Positions 1 through 7,846 of a DNA stretch of 51,768 bases are shown in pieces. Within the stretch, counting starts at the first letter, position 1; every line of letters begins with the position of its first letter. The notes below the pieces were generated by a model. The model did no database searches and was not told where the DNA came from. It saw nothing but the letters and a program-made list of their open reading frames with translations. The DNA comes from an uncultured Paraprevotella sp. (GTDB lineage: Bacteria; Bacteroidota; Bacteroidia; Bacteroidales; Bacteroidaceae): the NCBI GenBank assembly GCA_944321365.1, contig CALULA010000016.1:1-51768 (forward strand). Reading direction: 5' to 3'. The position numbers and the translations under genes are program-made.

Positions 1-88
1 CCCCGCCTTCCCGCATGCCGCCTCTTCGCGGGCTTCCGTCATCCTTCAGCCATCCTTCAGCCTTCAACGTGCTGTCGGTGAGTGCGTT

Positions 89-120
89 ATCCTTCATCCT
101 GAAAGATGAAGGATGTTTTT
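89..120 (+). terminator. Hairpin terminator of a gene left of the window
   Basis: ATCCTTCATC (89-98) pairs perfectly with GATGAAGGAT (105-114) across a 6-base loop, and GTTTTT follows. This is a standard intrinsic-terminator shape on the plus strand. The gene it ends lies outside the window. Confidence 0.6.
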
Positions 121-220
121 GCAAAAACTCCTGTATAGGGGAGAGAAAGACAGGGCAAGGATTTTCGGGAAGGACTCCCCAGGAGATGTTTTATTGATAT
201 CATTTATCAGTGAATATGTA

Positions 221-251
221 TTTGTAAGAGAAGTATTATATTATCCTTTTG
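221..251 (+). promoter_or_regulatory. Weak candidate promoter for the OmpA-like gene
   Basis: TTTG at 221-224 is followed after 19 bases by TCCTTTTG (244-251), which matches the Bacteroidetes -7 pattern TAnnTTTG except at its second base. It would give a leader of about 165 nt before the ATG at 422. The region is so AT-rich that this is only a candidate. Confidence 0.25.
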
Positions 252-421
252 TTGGTGTGCATGTCCCTATTTGAGGGATGATTTTCCTTATTTAACTTCA
301 AATAAATATGATATTTTCTTATTCTTGTCTAATATTAAAGTGCTAACATGAAAAAAATGTGTAACTTGCACCAAAATAGCATACGTGTATAATAAAATGG
401 TATTAAATCAAAATAAGTGAG

Positions 422-1315
422 ATGAATAAAGCTTTTCTTTTGTTTTCTTTCTTCTCAGGAGCATTGATGCTTTCGAGTTGTGTGAGTAAGAAACAGTTCA
501 CCCAACTGCAGTCGGAATACAACCAGTTGGACAAATCGTATCAGGACACGAAAATGAAGTTAGTGGCCTGTGGTACTAATTCAAAGAGTCTGGAGGAGCG
601 TCTGGCCGAGGCGCAGAAGGCTAATGAGGAGCTGAAAGCGTCCTATGCAGCCTTGCAAGGTTCATTAGACAAGAGTATTCAGCAGAATTCTCAAGGCAAT
701 GTGAATATTTCGAAGTTAGTGGACGAAATCAATGCTTCCAACAAATTCATCAAACAATTGGTGGAAGCAAAGGACAAGTCTGATTCTTTGAATATGGTGT
801 TGACCAATAATCTGACTCGTTCGCTGAGCCGTGAAGAGATGAAAGACGTAGACATACAGGTATTGAAGGGAGTGGTGTATATCTCTTTGTCCGATAATAT
901 GCTGTATAAATCTGGAAGTTATGAAATTAGCGAGCGTGCCGGAGAGACGTTAAGCAAGATAGCCAAGATTATCATGGACTATAAGGATTATGAGGTGTTG
1001 ATAGAAGGTAATACGGACACAGACCCCATATCAAGGCCTAATATCCGAAATAACTGGGACTTGAGTGCTTTGCGTGCTTCTTCTGTTGTACAGGCTTTGC
1101 AGAATACCTACGGTGTGGATCCGAGGCGTCTGACTGCAGCCGGCAGGGGAGAATATAACCCGATTGCTTCTAACGACACGCCGGAAGGTAAGCAACGCAA
1201 TCGCCGTACACAAATCATCATTACACCAAAGCTGGATCAGTTCATGGATTTGATAGAAAAGGCTCCTGAAACGGAGGAGGGGACTGAAACAGCCGGTGCC
1301 GTGACGGTTAATTGA
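422..1315 (+). CDS. OmpA-family peptidoglycan-anchoring lipoprotein
   Basis: The 297-residue product starts with a lipoprotein signal (hydrophobic stretch ending LSSC, Cys at about 20), so it is probably held in the outer membrane by lipid. Residues about 25-110 are charged and heptad-like, predicting a coiled-coil stalk. Residues about 150-275 form an OmpA C-terminal domain, with the motifs NWDLSALRA and RNRRTQI that carry the Asp and Arg used to grip diaminopimelate in peptidoglycan. The role is most likely to tie the outer membrane to the cell wall. It is monocistronic: a hairpin follows at 1351. The tail after the domain is short and acidic. Confidence 0.88.
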   Translation: MNKAFLLFSFFSGALMLSSCVSKKQFTQLQSEYNQLDKSYQDTKMKLVACGTNSKSLEERLAEAQKANEELKASYAALQGSLDKSIQQNSQGNVNISKLVDEINASNKFIKQLVEAKDKSDSLNMVLTNNLTRSLSREEMKDVDIQVLKGVVYISLSDNMLYKSGSYEISERAGETLSKIAKIIMDYKDYEVLIEGNTDTDPISRPNIRNNWDLSALRASSVVQALQNTYGVDPRRLTAAGRGEYNPIASNDTPEGKQRNRRTQIIITPKLDQFMDLIEKAPETEEGTETAGAVTVN

Positions 1316-1350
1316 CCTTTAAGTATTAGTTTTCATAATGTTTTTTGTTG

Positions 1351-1389
1351 GAGAGGAGCTGCCATGATAAACGGCAGCTCCTCTCTTGT
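1351..1389 (+). terminator. Terminator after the OmpA-like gene
   Basis: GAGAGGAGCTGCC (1351-1363) pairs perfectly with GGCAGCTCCTCTC (1373-1385) across a 9-base loop. The following bases (TTGTG) make only a weak U-tract, but the 13-bp stem is strong. Confidence 0.7.
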
Positions 1390-1529
1390 GTCTGTAAGCA
1401 GGCGCAGGAACGTTGGATGTATGTCATGTCCTTTTCAATAGGAAGTATGTTATGGGAAATCTGATGAAAACTTTCTTGTCTTCAGAAAATCTTTTGGAGC
1501 TATGCGCCAGTCTTTTTCCTTTTTTATTG

Positions 1530-1537
1530 TATATTTG
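1530..1537 (+). promoter_or_regulatory. -7 box for the endonuclease I gene
   Basis: TATATTTG matches TAnnTTTG exactly and lies 21 bases before the ATG at 1559. It supports that start over an in-frame ATG at 1502, which would be upstream of transcription. No TTTG is seen at the usual -33 spacing. Confidence 0.5.
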
Positions 1538-1558
1538 TTGGGAATAAAAAGTCTGATT

Positions 1559-3913
1559 ATGAAGAAAAGGTGGTTCTATTTCTGTTGGCTTGCGGTCTGC
1601 GCTTTCACTGTTTACGGACAAAGCGATTATTATCGTACGGTGGAAGGCCTGAAAAAGGCGGAGTTGAAAACATCGCTGCACGGGCTGATTCAGCCGGAGT
1701 CAGTCTTGGATTACGGAGGGAAAGGCGAAGGATATACGTGGTCGGGCTTTGCTGTGACCGACCGCATGCCGGACGGTACGGTGCGTGACCGTTACAGTGA
1801 TGAAGTGCGTGACTTTAATGGTCTTAATGCCGTGAGCGGCATGAACATCGAGCATGTGTTTGCCAATAGCTGGTGGGGCCATACGGTGAACAACGCCTAT
1901 TGCGACTTGTTCAATCTGTTTCCCAGCGACGCTTCGGCCAATGGACGGAAGAGCAATAATCCCATGGGAGTGGTGACGGGCGATGTGAGCTTTGACAATG
2001 GTGTGACGCGGGTTGGCCGTTCCACTTCTTATCGCGAAGATTCGCTGATCACTGTGTGGGAGCCGGCAGACCAGTGGAAAGGTGATTTTGCACGTACGTT
2101 CTTTTACATGGCCACATGCTATGAGAATCTGCAGGATGAGTGGCAGACGACAGAGGGCTTGCTGGTCGTGCAGCCGGACCGTTACCCCACTTTGCGCCCG
2201 TGGGTGACCCGTCTGCTGTTGGATTGGAATGAGACCGACCCGGTGGATGCCATAGAGCGGGAGCGTAATGAGGCGGTCTGTGCCATACAGGGTAACCGTA
2301 ACCCGTTTGTAGATTATCCCCAACTGGCGGAATATATTTGGGGCGACAGCACGGAATATGCTTTTTATACGGATCGCAATGCCACGCAGCCGGAACTGTT
2401 TGTGCCGGAGGGTGATGCCACGGTGGATTATGGTTTGCAGGCACTTTCCAAGGGATTCAGCGGAGAATTGACGATACGCGGCAGGAATCTGCCGGACGGT
2501 CTGGTGCTCTCGGTTGACAATGATGCCTTCACCTTGGGCAAGACCCATCTTTCGGCAGATGAAGTCTGCGAGGGATGTACGGTGAGTGTGACTTGCAACG
2601 GGGCGTCCGCCGGAGTGTGCGAGGCCCGTCTGACCTTGAAGGGCGACGGGTTTGAGCAGCAGAATCTCTTGCGGCTGGAGTTCGTGGACGGCGTGCCCGC
2701 CTATGCCGCTGCGGATGTTGTCTGTACGGTCAATGCCAAACGTTTCACGGCTTCCTGGATGGCGATGGGCGACGGACTGTCCTATTCGCTGGAAGTCTAC
2801 ACGAAAGATGCTCAGGGCAACGTGCAGATGGTGGACGGTTATCCGGTGATGACGGAAGAGACCGCTTGCAGGGTGGAGGATTTGAAAGCTTCTACGACCT
2901 ATTATTATAAAGTGACTGTCCTCGACGGGCAGCAGCAGCCTGTGATGACGTCGAACGAGGTGCAGGTGGTGATGCCGGATGTAGAGCCGGTGTTTACGGC
3001 CAATGTGTCGGAGATGTCGTTCACCGCTGCTCCGCTCCGTCCGTCAGCCTCACAAGTCTTGCGCATAACCGCGCTCGAACTTCCGCAATACCAGATCACT
3101 TTTTCCGCAAGCCCGTTCTTTGAATTGAGCACGGACGGCGAGGAGTGGTCGCAAGTCCTCACGCTGGACGGCTATTCCCCGTCGGTTTATGTGCGCATGA
3201 GCAGCGCGGAGCAAGAGGGACATGTGGAGGGCGAGCTGACGGTGTCCGCTCCCGGAGTGCACGACATTATTGTCAGTCTGTCCGGTGAGGTGGACCCGCA
3301 GAAGGCTTTCTTTGAGACATTCGAGACGGGCAGCAAGGGGGGCTATGCCGAGGCCGAGGTGCAATGTGCGGCGGCCACGTGGAGAATGACCCAAGTCGTG
3401 ATAGGAGGCTTAGAGAACGATAAGAAAAATGGCGACAAGTCCGCGCGCATGCAGGTCAAGAATGATTTGGAAACGATTTTGGAGATGACGGAGGACAAGG
3501 TGGCCGGCTGCGACTCGCTGTGGTTCTATGCCGGACGTTACGGGAACGACGGCGGCGGGGCCACGCTGACTGTCAGCTATTCCCTCGACGGCGGCATGAG
3601 CTGGACGCCCGTGGCAGAGCAGCTGACGTTCGCGGCCGGGGAGTGGCAACGCTACGGCTACAAGCTGGATGTGGATGGGCTGGTCCGCCTGCGCTTTGAA
3701 GTGCAGGGCACATCGAGTCGCCGACTGAACGTGGACGACATCCAGATGACCGACTATGCCGGAGGCGATGTGGGCGTGGAGTCCGCGAAAACCGCTGTGG
3801 AATCTGATGAAGACATAGTGGACGTCTATACGCTCAGCGGTATTCATGTGCGCACGGCCAAGCGTAAGGATGCCCTGAAAGGCTTGCGCCCCGACTACTA
3901 TATAGTTAAATAA
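1559..3913 (+). CDS. Secreted endonuclease I with FN3-like modules and C-terminal sorting-like tail
   Basis: The product has 784 residues. An N-terminal signal peptide ends near VYGQS. Residues about 25-260 are an endonuclease I (EndA/NucM) domain: the motif IEHVFANSWWG followed by AYCDLFNLFPSD supplies the catalytic His and metal-binding Asn/Asp region. These enzymes cut DNA and RNA without sequence preference. The middle contains beta-rich modules, including an FN3-like unit (about 385-475) and a jelly-roll-like unit (about 590-730). The last 30 residues (VYTLSGIHVRTAK...YYIVK) resemble the Bacteroidetes C-terminal sorting or anchoring tail. I chose ATG 1559 because the signal peptide and the -7 box at 1530 both fit it. 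It is much longer than the 200-300 residue enterobacterial enzyme. Two other secreted nucleases lie within 12 kb. Confidence 0.85.
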   Translation: MKKRWFYFCWLAVCAFTVYGQSDYYRTVEGLKKAELKTSLHGLIQPESVLDYGGKGEGYTWSGFAVTDRMPDGTVRDRYSDEVRDFNGLNAVSGMNIEHVFANSWWGHTVNNAYCDLFNLFPSDASANGRKSNNPMGVVTGDVSFDNGVTRVGRSTSYREDSLITVWEPADQWKGDFARTFFYMATCYENLQDEWQTTEGLLVVQPDRYPTLRPWVTRLLLDWNETDPVDAIERERNEAVCAIQGNRNPFVDYPQLAEYIWGDSTEYAFYTDRNATQPELFVPEGDATVDYGLQALSKGFSGELTIRGRNLPDGLVLSVDNDAFTLGKTHLSADEVCEGCTVSVTCNGASAGVCEARLTLKGDGFEQQNLLRLEFVDGVPAYAAADVVCTVNAKRFTASWMAMGDGLSYSLEVYTKDAQGNVQMVDGYPVMTEETACRVEDLKASTTYYYKVTVLDGQQQPVMTSNEVQVVMPDVEPVFTANVSEMSFTAAPLRPSASQVLRITALELPQYQITFSASPFFELSTDGEEWSQVLTLDGYSPSVYVRMSSAEQEGHVEGELTVSAPGVHDIIVSLSGEVDPQKAFFETFETGSKGGYAEAEVQCAAATWRMTQVVIGGLENDKKNGDKSARMQVKNDLETILEMTEDKVAGCDSLWFYAGRYGNDGGGATLTVSYSLDGGMSWTPVAEQLTFAAGEWQRYGYKLDVDGLVRLRFEVQGTSSRRLNVDDIQMTDYAGGDVGVESAKTAVESDEDIVDVYTLSGIHVRTAKRKDALKGLRPDYYIVK

Positions 3914-3920
3914 AAAATGC

Positions 3921-3928
3921 GTATCTTT
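3921..3928 (+). promoter_or_regulatory. -7 box for truA
   Basis: TATCTTTG is an exact match to TAnnTTTG and starts 32 bases before the ATG at 3953. It lies just after the stop codon of the nuclease gene and argues that the in-frame ATGs at 3917 and 3944 are not the start. Confidence 0.55.
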
Positions 3929-3952
3929 GCATCTGTTTTCAAGCATGAACGG

Positions 3953-4723
3953 ATGCAAAGATATTTTTTATATTTGGCCTATGACGGGACGGCCTATCAT
4001 GGCTGGCAGATTCAGCCCAACGGCATCACCGTACAGCAGGTGGTGCAGGACAAGCTTTCTGTGCTGCTGCGTAAGCCTGTGGCTGTGACGGGGGCCGGGC
4101 GGACCGACACCGGTGTGCACGCCCGTCTGATGGTCGCTCATTTCGACTTTGAGTATGACGGTGATGCGGAGCGGCGGATTGACGGCGCGTGGCTGACGGA
4201 CAAGCTCAACCGCCTGTTGCCGCCGGATATCTCAGTCTACAAGGCCGTGCCTGTGACGGCGGAGGCTCATGCACGTTTTGATGCCTTGTCGCGGACGTAT
4301 CATTATTATGTCCATTTCAACAAATCGCCTTTTCTCAGGGCTTATTCCTGCCGGCTGTACCGTATGCTGGATTTCGGGCGGATGAATGAGGCGGCGGCTG
4401 TTCTGGCGGAGTATACCGATTTCACGAGTTTCAGCAAGGTGAATACCGACACGCGGACGAACGACTGCCGCGTGATGAAGGCGTGTTGGGTGGAGCTTTC
4501 GCCGGGGGAATGGCGTTTTGAGATTCAGGCCGACCGTTTTCTGCGCAATATGGTGCGTGCCATTGTCGGAACGCTGGTAGAAGTGGGGCGGGGACGTCTG
4601 ACGGTAGAGGACTTCCGCTCTGTCATCGAACGCAAGGACCGTTGCTGTGCGGGGGAATCCATGCCGGGGAATGCCCTGTTCCTGACTGATATTGCCTATC
4701 CCGAAAGATGTTTTGAATTGTAA
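3953..4723 (+). CDS. truA: tRNA pseudouridine(38-40) synthase TruA
   Basis: TruA converts uridines 38-40 of the tRNA anticodon stem to pseudouridine in the cytoplasm. The catalytic motif [11 protein letters not shown] carries the Asp nucleophile, and [13 protein letters not shown] at the N-terminus and [17 protein letters not shown] near the C-terminus are TruA signatures. From ATG 3953 the length is 256 residues, normal for the family. The permease gene follows after 21 bases and is probably cotranscribed. Confidence 0.95.
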   Translation: MQRYFLYLAYDGTAYHGWQIQPNGITVQQVVQDKLSVLLRKPVAVTGAGRTDTGVHARLMVAHFDFEYDGDAERRIDGAWLTDKLNRLLPPDISVYKAVPVTAEAHARFDALSRTYHYYVHFNKSPFLRAYSCRLYRMLDFGRMNEAAAVLAEYTDFTSFSKVNTDTRTNDCRVMKACWVELSPGEWRFEIQADRFLRNMVRAIVGTLVEVGRGRLTVEDFRSVIERKDRCCAGESMPGNALFLTDIAYPERCFEL

Positions 4724-4744
4724 TGAAATATAAGGTAAGAAGAG

Positions 4745-5662
4745 ATGTGGCTGATACTGGCTTTTGTTTCGGCAGCCTTGTTGGGCTTTTATGATGTGTT
4801 CAAGAAAGAGGCACTGAAGGGCAATGCCGTGATCCCTGTGCTGTTTCTCAACACGTTGTTTTGCAGTTTGATTTTTGTTCCTTTCATAGGGGCTTCGGCC
4901 GGCGGGCTGCTGCAGGCCGGTGACATGTTCTATATTCCTTCTGCCGGATGGGAGGTGCAGCGGTATATCTTGCTGAAGTCCTGCATCGTGCTGGCTTCCT
5001 GGCTTTTCGGCTATTTCGGCATGAAACAGTTGCCGTTGACCATCGTAGGTCCTATCAATGCCACCCGTCCGGTGATGGTGCTCGTAGGAGCGTTGCTCGT
5101 TTTCGGCGAGCGGCTGAATGCCTGGCAGTGGACAGGTGTGGCATTGGCTGTGCTGTCGTTTTTCATGCTCAGCCGCAGCGGAAAGAAAGAGGGGATAGAC
5201 TTCAAGCACAACCGCTGGGTCTTTTGCATTGTGCTGGCCAGCCTGCTGGGGGCGGTGAGCGGACTCTACGACAAATATCTGATGGCCTCGCCGGCGAACG
5301 GCGGTGTGGGGCTGGACCGGATGGTGGTGCAGAGCTATTATAATTTCTATCAGTTCCTGATGATGGGAGCCATGTTGCTGCTGCTGTGGTGGCCCAGGCG
5401 TCATCAGACTGCCCCCTTCCGCTGGCATTGGTGCATTCTGCTGATTTCGCTGTTCCTGTCGGCTGCCGATTTTGTCTATTTCTATGCGTTGAGCATGGAC
5501 GGCGCAATGATTTCCATTGTCTCCATGGTGCGTCGCGGCAGTGTGGTAGTGTCTTTTTTGTTCGGGGCGATGGTATTTCATGAGAAGAACTTACGGAGCA
5601 AGGCTGTAGACCTTGCATTGGTGCTGCTGGGCATGGTGTTCCTCTATTTAGGCTCCCGTTAG
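4745..5662 (+). CDS. EamA/DMT-superfamily permease
   Basis: The 305-residue protein is almost entirely hydrophobic, with about ten predicted membrane helices arranged as two EamA repeats (about 5-140 and 155-300). Helix 4 carries the segment LTIVGPINATRPVMVLVGALLV, broken here only by description, which is typical of the first repeat. It sits in the inner membrane. Members of this superfamily export amino acids, nucleosides or other small metabolites; nothing here identifies the substrate. It follows truA by 21 bases, so the two are probably one transcript. Confidence 0.82.
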   Translation: MWLILAFVSAALLGFYDVFKKEALKGNAVIPVLFLNTLFCSLIFVPFIGASAGGLLQAGDMFYIPSAGWEVQRYILLKSCIVLASWLFGYFGMKQLPLTIVGPINATRPVMVLVGALLVFGERLNAWQWTGVALAVLSFFMLSRSGKKEGIDFKHNRWVFCIVLASLLGAVSGLYDKYLMASPANGGVGLDRMVVQSYYNFYQFLMMGAMLLLLWWPRRHQTAPFRWHWCILLISLFLSAADFVYFYALSMDGAMISIVSMVRRGSVVVSFLFGAMVFHEKNLRSKAVDLALVLLGMVFLYLGSR

Positions 5663-5692
5663 CGTGAAGAGATGTTATTAATGGAGAGCGGA

Positions 5693-5725
5693 GTTGCGGA
5701 ATCTCGATAAAATTAATTAAGTTTG
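5693..5725 (+). promoter_or_regulatory. Promoter of the DUF3256 gene
   Basis: GTTG (5693-5696) and TAAGTTTG (5718-5725) are 21 bases apart, fitting the Bacteroidetes -33/-7 arrangement. The -7 box ends 28 bases before the ATG at 5754. Confidence 0.55.
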
Positions 5726-5753
5726 TGTCTGTAAAATCAATGCGACATATTGT

Positions 5754-6392
5754 ATGAAACGCTTTTTCTTTCTTGTTGCTGCCCTGTCGTGCTGGCAGTT
5801 CCTTTCGGCTCAGGCCATGCGTGATGTGTTTGCGGCTATGCCGGACAGTGTGCTGGGCGTCATGACGAAAAACAACCGTCTGGACTGTATCGACTTCATC
5901 GAGAATGATATGGAGGCCAAGGTCCGTAACCGTTTTGACGGATATTCGGTTCTGAAGGAACTGACATTGGATTATCTGGACTTGCAGCTGACATCGTGTT
6001 GCGAGGTGGAGATGAAGCTTCTGCCTGTGACGGATTCTCTGAACTGCATCTGTCTTGTGCGTACGTATGCCGGTCCGGTGCAGGAAAGTACGGTAACATT
6101 CTATACGCAGCAGTGGGAGAAATTGCCGGCAGAAGAGTGTCTGGTATGGCCGGATTACGCCGACTTCTGGCTCACGAACGACACGATGGACGCGGCAGAG
6201 GTCGGGCGTTTGCAGAAGTTGCAGGACATGCGCTTCGTGAAAGCTTCTCTGCAGCCGGATGACATGCGGCTGACCTTTACCCTGCAGCCGGGGGAAGTGG
6301 AGAAAGAAGAGGCAGGGCGCATGCAGGCAGTGCTGCGGCCGTTGACATATGAATGGGACGGCCATCGTTTCCGCGCCGTGCAAGGGGAGTGA
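5754..6392 (+). CDS. Exported DUF3256-family protein
   Basis: The 212-residue protein has a signal peptide (MKRFFFLVAALSCWQFLSAQ) and probably works in the periplasm or at the outer membrane. The sequence after it (MRDVFAAMPDSVLGVMTKNN, then LDCIDF) is the pattern of DUF3256, a Bacteroidales family of unknown function. It has its own promoter and ends in a terminator shared with the convergent rpmE2 gene. No catalytic motif is visible. Confidence 0.8.
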   Translation: MKRFFFLVAALSCWQFLSAQAMRDVFAAMPDSVLGVMTKNNRLDCIDFIENDMEAKVRNRFDGYSVLKELTLDYLDLQLTSCCEVEMKLLPVTDSLNCICLVRTYAGPVQESTVTFYTQQWEKLPAEECLVWPDYADFWLTNDTMDAAEVGRLQKLQDMRFVKASLQPDDMRLTFTLQPGEVEKEEAGRMQAVLRPLTYEWDGHRFRAVQGE

Positions 6393-6412
6393 TGAAGGGG
6401 CGGAATGATAAA

Positions 6413-6455
6413 AAGAAAAGCGGTAAGAAAGCCATGCTTTCCTACCGCTTTTCTT
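6413..6455. terminator. Bidirectional terminator between DUF3256 gene and rpmE2
   Basis: AAGAAAAGCGGTA (6413-6425) pairs with TACCGCTTTTCTT (6443-6455), and the inner GAAAGC/GCTTTC continues the stem with one mismatch and a 3-base loop. An A-run on one side and a T-run on the other let it serve both convergent genes. Confidence 0.85.
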
Positions 6456-6477
6456 ATGATATTGTATATGTTTCCTT

Positions 6478-6729
6478 TTATTTGCGCGTCTTTCCGTAAC
6501 GGCTCATGAACTTGTCCACACGACCGGCGGTATCCACCAGCTTGCTCTTTCCGGTGTAGAACGGATGTGAAGAACTGGAGATTTCCAATTTTACCACTGG
6601 ATAAGTCTCTCCCTCAAACTCGATGGTCTCTGTTGTTTTACAAGTGGAACGCGAGAGAAACACGTCGCCGTTGCTCATGTCCTTGAAGACTACGGGACGG
6701 TAATTTTCTGGATGAATATCTTTTTTCAT
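6478..6729 (-). CDS. rpmE2: 50S ribosomal protein L31, type B
   Basis: The 83-residue protein starts [17 protein letters not shown] and has the HPFYTG motif of L31. It is the long type B form: the CxxC zinc-binding pairs of the zinc-dependent form are absent and only one Cys is present. Such paralogues support translation when zinc is scarce in other bacteria; whether this genome has a second, zinc-dependent L31 cannot be seen. It has its own strong promoter and a leader of about 65 nt. Confidence 0.95.
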   Translation of the reverse strand: MKKDIHPENYRPVVFKDMSNGDVFLSRSTCKTTETIEFEGETYPVVKLEISSSSHPFYTGKSKLVDTAGRVDKFMSRYGKTRK

Positions 6730-6800
6730 TGCTTTATGGTTTTTATCAATTCGGTTTATAGTTGGTAACTATATGTGTAATGGTCTGATTTTACGGAGTG

Positions 6801-6832
6801 CAAAGTTACGGCTTTTCTGCAGAACTGCCAAA
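6801..6832 (-). promoter_or_regulatory. Promoter of rpmE2
   Basis: On the minus strand TTTG (plus 6829-6832) is followed by a 20-base spacer and TAACTTTG (plus 6801-6808). Both elements match the Bacteroidetes housekeeping consensus exactly. It sits just inside the 20 bases before the nuclease stop codon at 6851, so rpmE2 need not depend on the upstream operon. Confidence 0.8.
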
Positions 6833-6850
6833 CAATCTGCCGGATATTTT

Positions 6851-7762
6851 TCACAGCCCGGTCCAATTGTCCGGATTGCAGGTCTGTTCCACCGGTACTT
6901 CGATGCGGTCGGGCAGGTTGCAGAAGAAGTCGATGCCCGTCAGTTCCTCCAGACTGTCGATGCTCACGGCCCAGGAGCGCAGAGAGGGCGTGGAGCTGTA
7001 TCGCCGGTGTTCCACCCAGAATCCGATGGCCTTGTACGTATTCTGTCCGCCGCTGAACTTCTTGCACAGCAGGGCCATGAAGTAGTAGCGTGGGACGGCT
7101 ACGCCGCTGCCGATGCGTCCTTGCACCTGGTCGTCGCGTATCGTGCCGCCTTTCACCACAAACAGCGTGTCGCGGAACGAGCTGTTGCGCCCCCAGTTGC
7201 GCACCTGAGTCTCCAGTTCGGCCCAGTCGGTGGTGTTGAAGCTGCCTATCTGCGGGCTCATGTTGGACAGATAGAACGTCTGTCCGTTGGCATCCTGCGA
7301 GAAGAGGCGGTCGGCCGAGGCGCAGAGATGCCCGCGCTGGTAGCCGCTGCCGCGGAAGTCGCTCAGTTCGGAGCGTTCTCCGGCAGGGATGTCCGGATCG
7401 GGCTGGAAAGGGTCGCCCTCCCAGGTCTGTCCGTTCCAGTAGGCACCCCGCCAGTTGTCGCGGTCCCAGTTGACGGAGCCTGTGGTGTTGGTGAAGACGA
7501 AAGCCACCCAGCGTGAGTGCTTCTTCTCCGGATGCCAGTCGAGGGTGTAGTTCAGCACCCGCTGTCCGTTGTAGGTCACGTAGTGGGCATAGATGTCGCC
7601 CGCCTCATCGTCTATCCGGGGCGTCTCCAGATTAAGGGCTTCGGGGATGACGGACGGGTTGGCGTTTTCGTTGGTGTTGTCGCTGGCTGCATCGTCATCA
7701 TTGTTGCAGGCGGTGAGGAAGGCGAGGGCCAGTAAGGGTATGAATGTTTTTTTGATGTTCAT
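6851..7762 (-). CDS. DNA/RNA non-specific endonuclease (NUC1 type), lipoprotein
   Basis: The 303-residue product begins with a lipoprotein signal (LALAFLTAC, Cys at 19) followed by an acidic NNDDD stretch, which in Bacteroidetes favours export to the cell surface. Residues about 90-290 form the beta-beta-alpha-metal nuclease domain: QRGHLCASADR holds the catalytic His (DRGH motif with Asp replaced by Gln, as is usual in this group), and FYLSNMSPQIGSFN holds the metal-binding Asn. It should degrade DNA and RNA outside the cell. It is the last gene behind a TonB receptor and two OB-fold-type lipoprotein genes, separated from them by a hairpin at 7784-7825 that could lower its expression. Confidence 0.88.
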   Translation of the reverse strand: MNIKKTFIPLLALAFLTACNNDDDAASDNTNENANPSVIPEALNLETPRIDDEAGDIYAHYVTYNGQRVLNYTLDWHPEKKHSRWVAFVFTNTTGSVNWDRDNWRGAYWNGQTWEGDPFQPDPDIPAGERSELSDFRGSGYQRGHLCASADRLFSQDANGQTFYLSNMSPQIGSFNTTDWAELETQVRNWGRNSSFRDTLFVVKGGTIRDDQVQGRIGSGVAVPRYYFMALLCKKFSGGQNTYKAIGFWVEHRRYSSTPSLRSWAVSIDSLEELTGIDFFCNLPDRIEVPVEQTCNPDNWTGL

Positions 7763-7783
7763 GATGTTATGGGATAAAATGGA

Positions 7784-7825
7784 GAAAAGTCTTATGCTCC
7801 CCGTAGAGGGTGCATAAGGCTTTTC
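7784..7825 (-). terminator. Hairpin between the OB-fold lipoprotein and nuclease genes
   Basis: GAAAAGTCTTATGC (7784-7797) pairs with GCATAAGGCTTTTC (7812-7825) with a single G-U type position. In the minus direction it lies after the stop of the 7847 gene and only 21 bases before the nuclease start at 7762. There is little room for a separate nuclease promoter, so it may act as a partial terminator. Confidence 0.7.
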
Positions 7826-7846
7826 ACGCTATTCGTTCGGATGGAA

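Larger units (their letters stand above)
1..421. other. Gene-free left edge, with short direct repeats
   Basis: I see no convincing gene here. The 11-base unit CATCCTTCAGC occurs twice in tandem at 40-50 and 51-61, followed by a diverged CTTCAACGTGC. A hairpin with an 10-bp stem follows at 89-114 (listed separately). From about 190 the sequence becomes very AT-rich and is the probable leader of the OmpA-like gene. A 60-codon reading frame at 15-197 runs through the repeats and the terminator and has no recognisable protein features, so I do not call it. Confidence 0.6.

Noticed and set aside
15..197. 60-codon plus-strand reading frame at the left edge
   Set aside because: It runs through tandem repeats and a terminator hairpin and has no start signals.
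1502..1558. Upstream start of the endonuclease I gene
   Set aside because: A -7 box lies inside this stretch and the signal peptide begins at 1559.
4232..5581. Long minus-strand reading frame (449 codons) opposite truA and the permease
   Set aside because: Composition is His/Gln/Arg-rich with no family pattern; it is the antisense of two clear genes.
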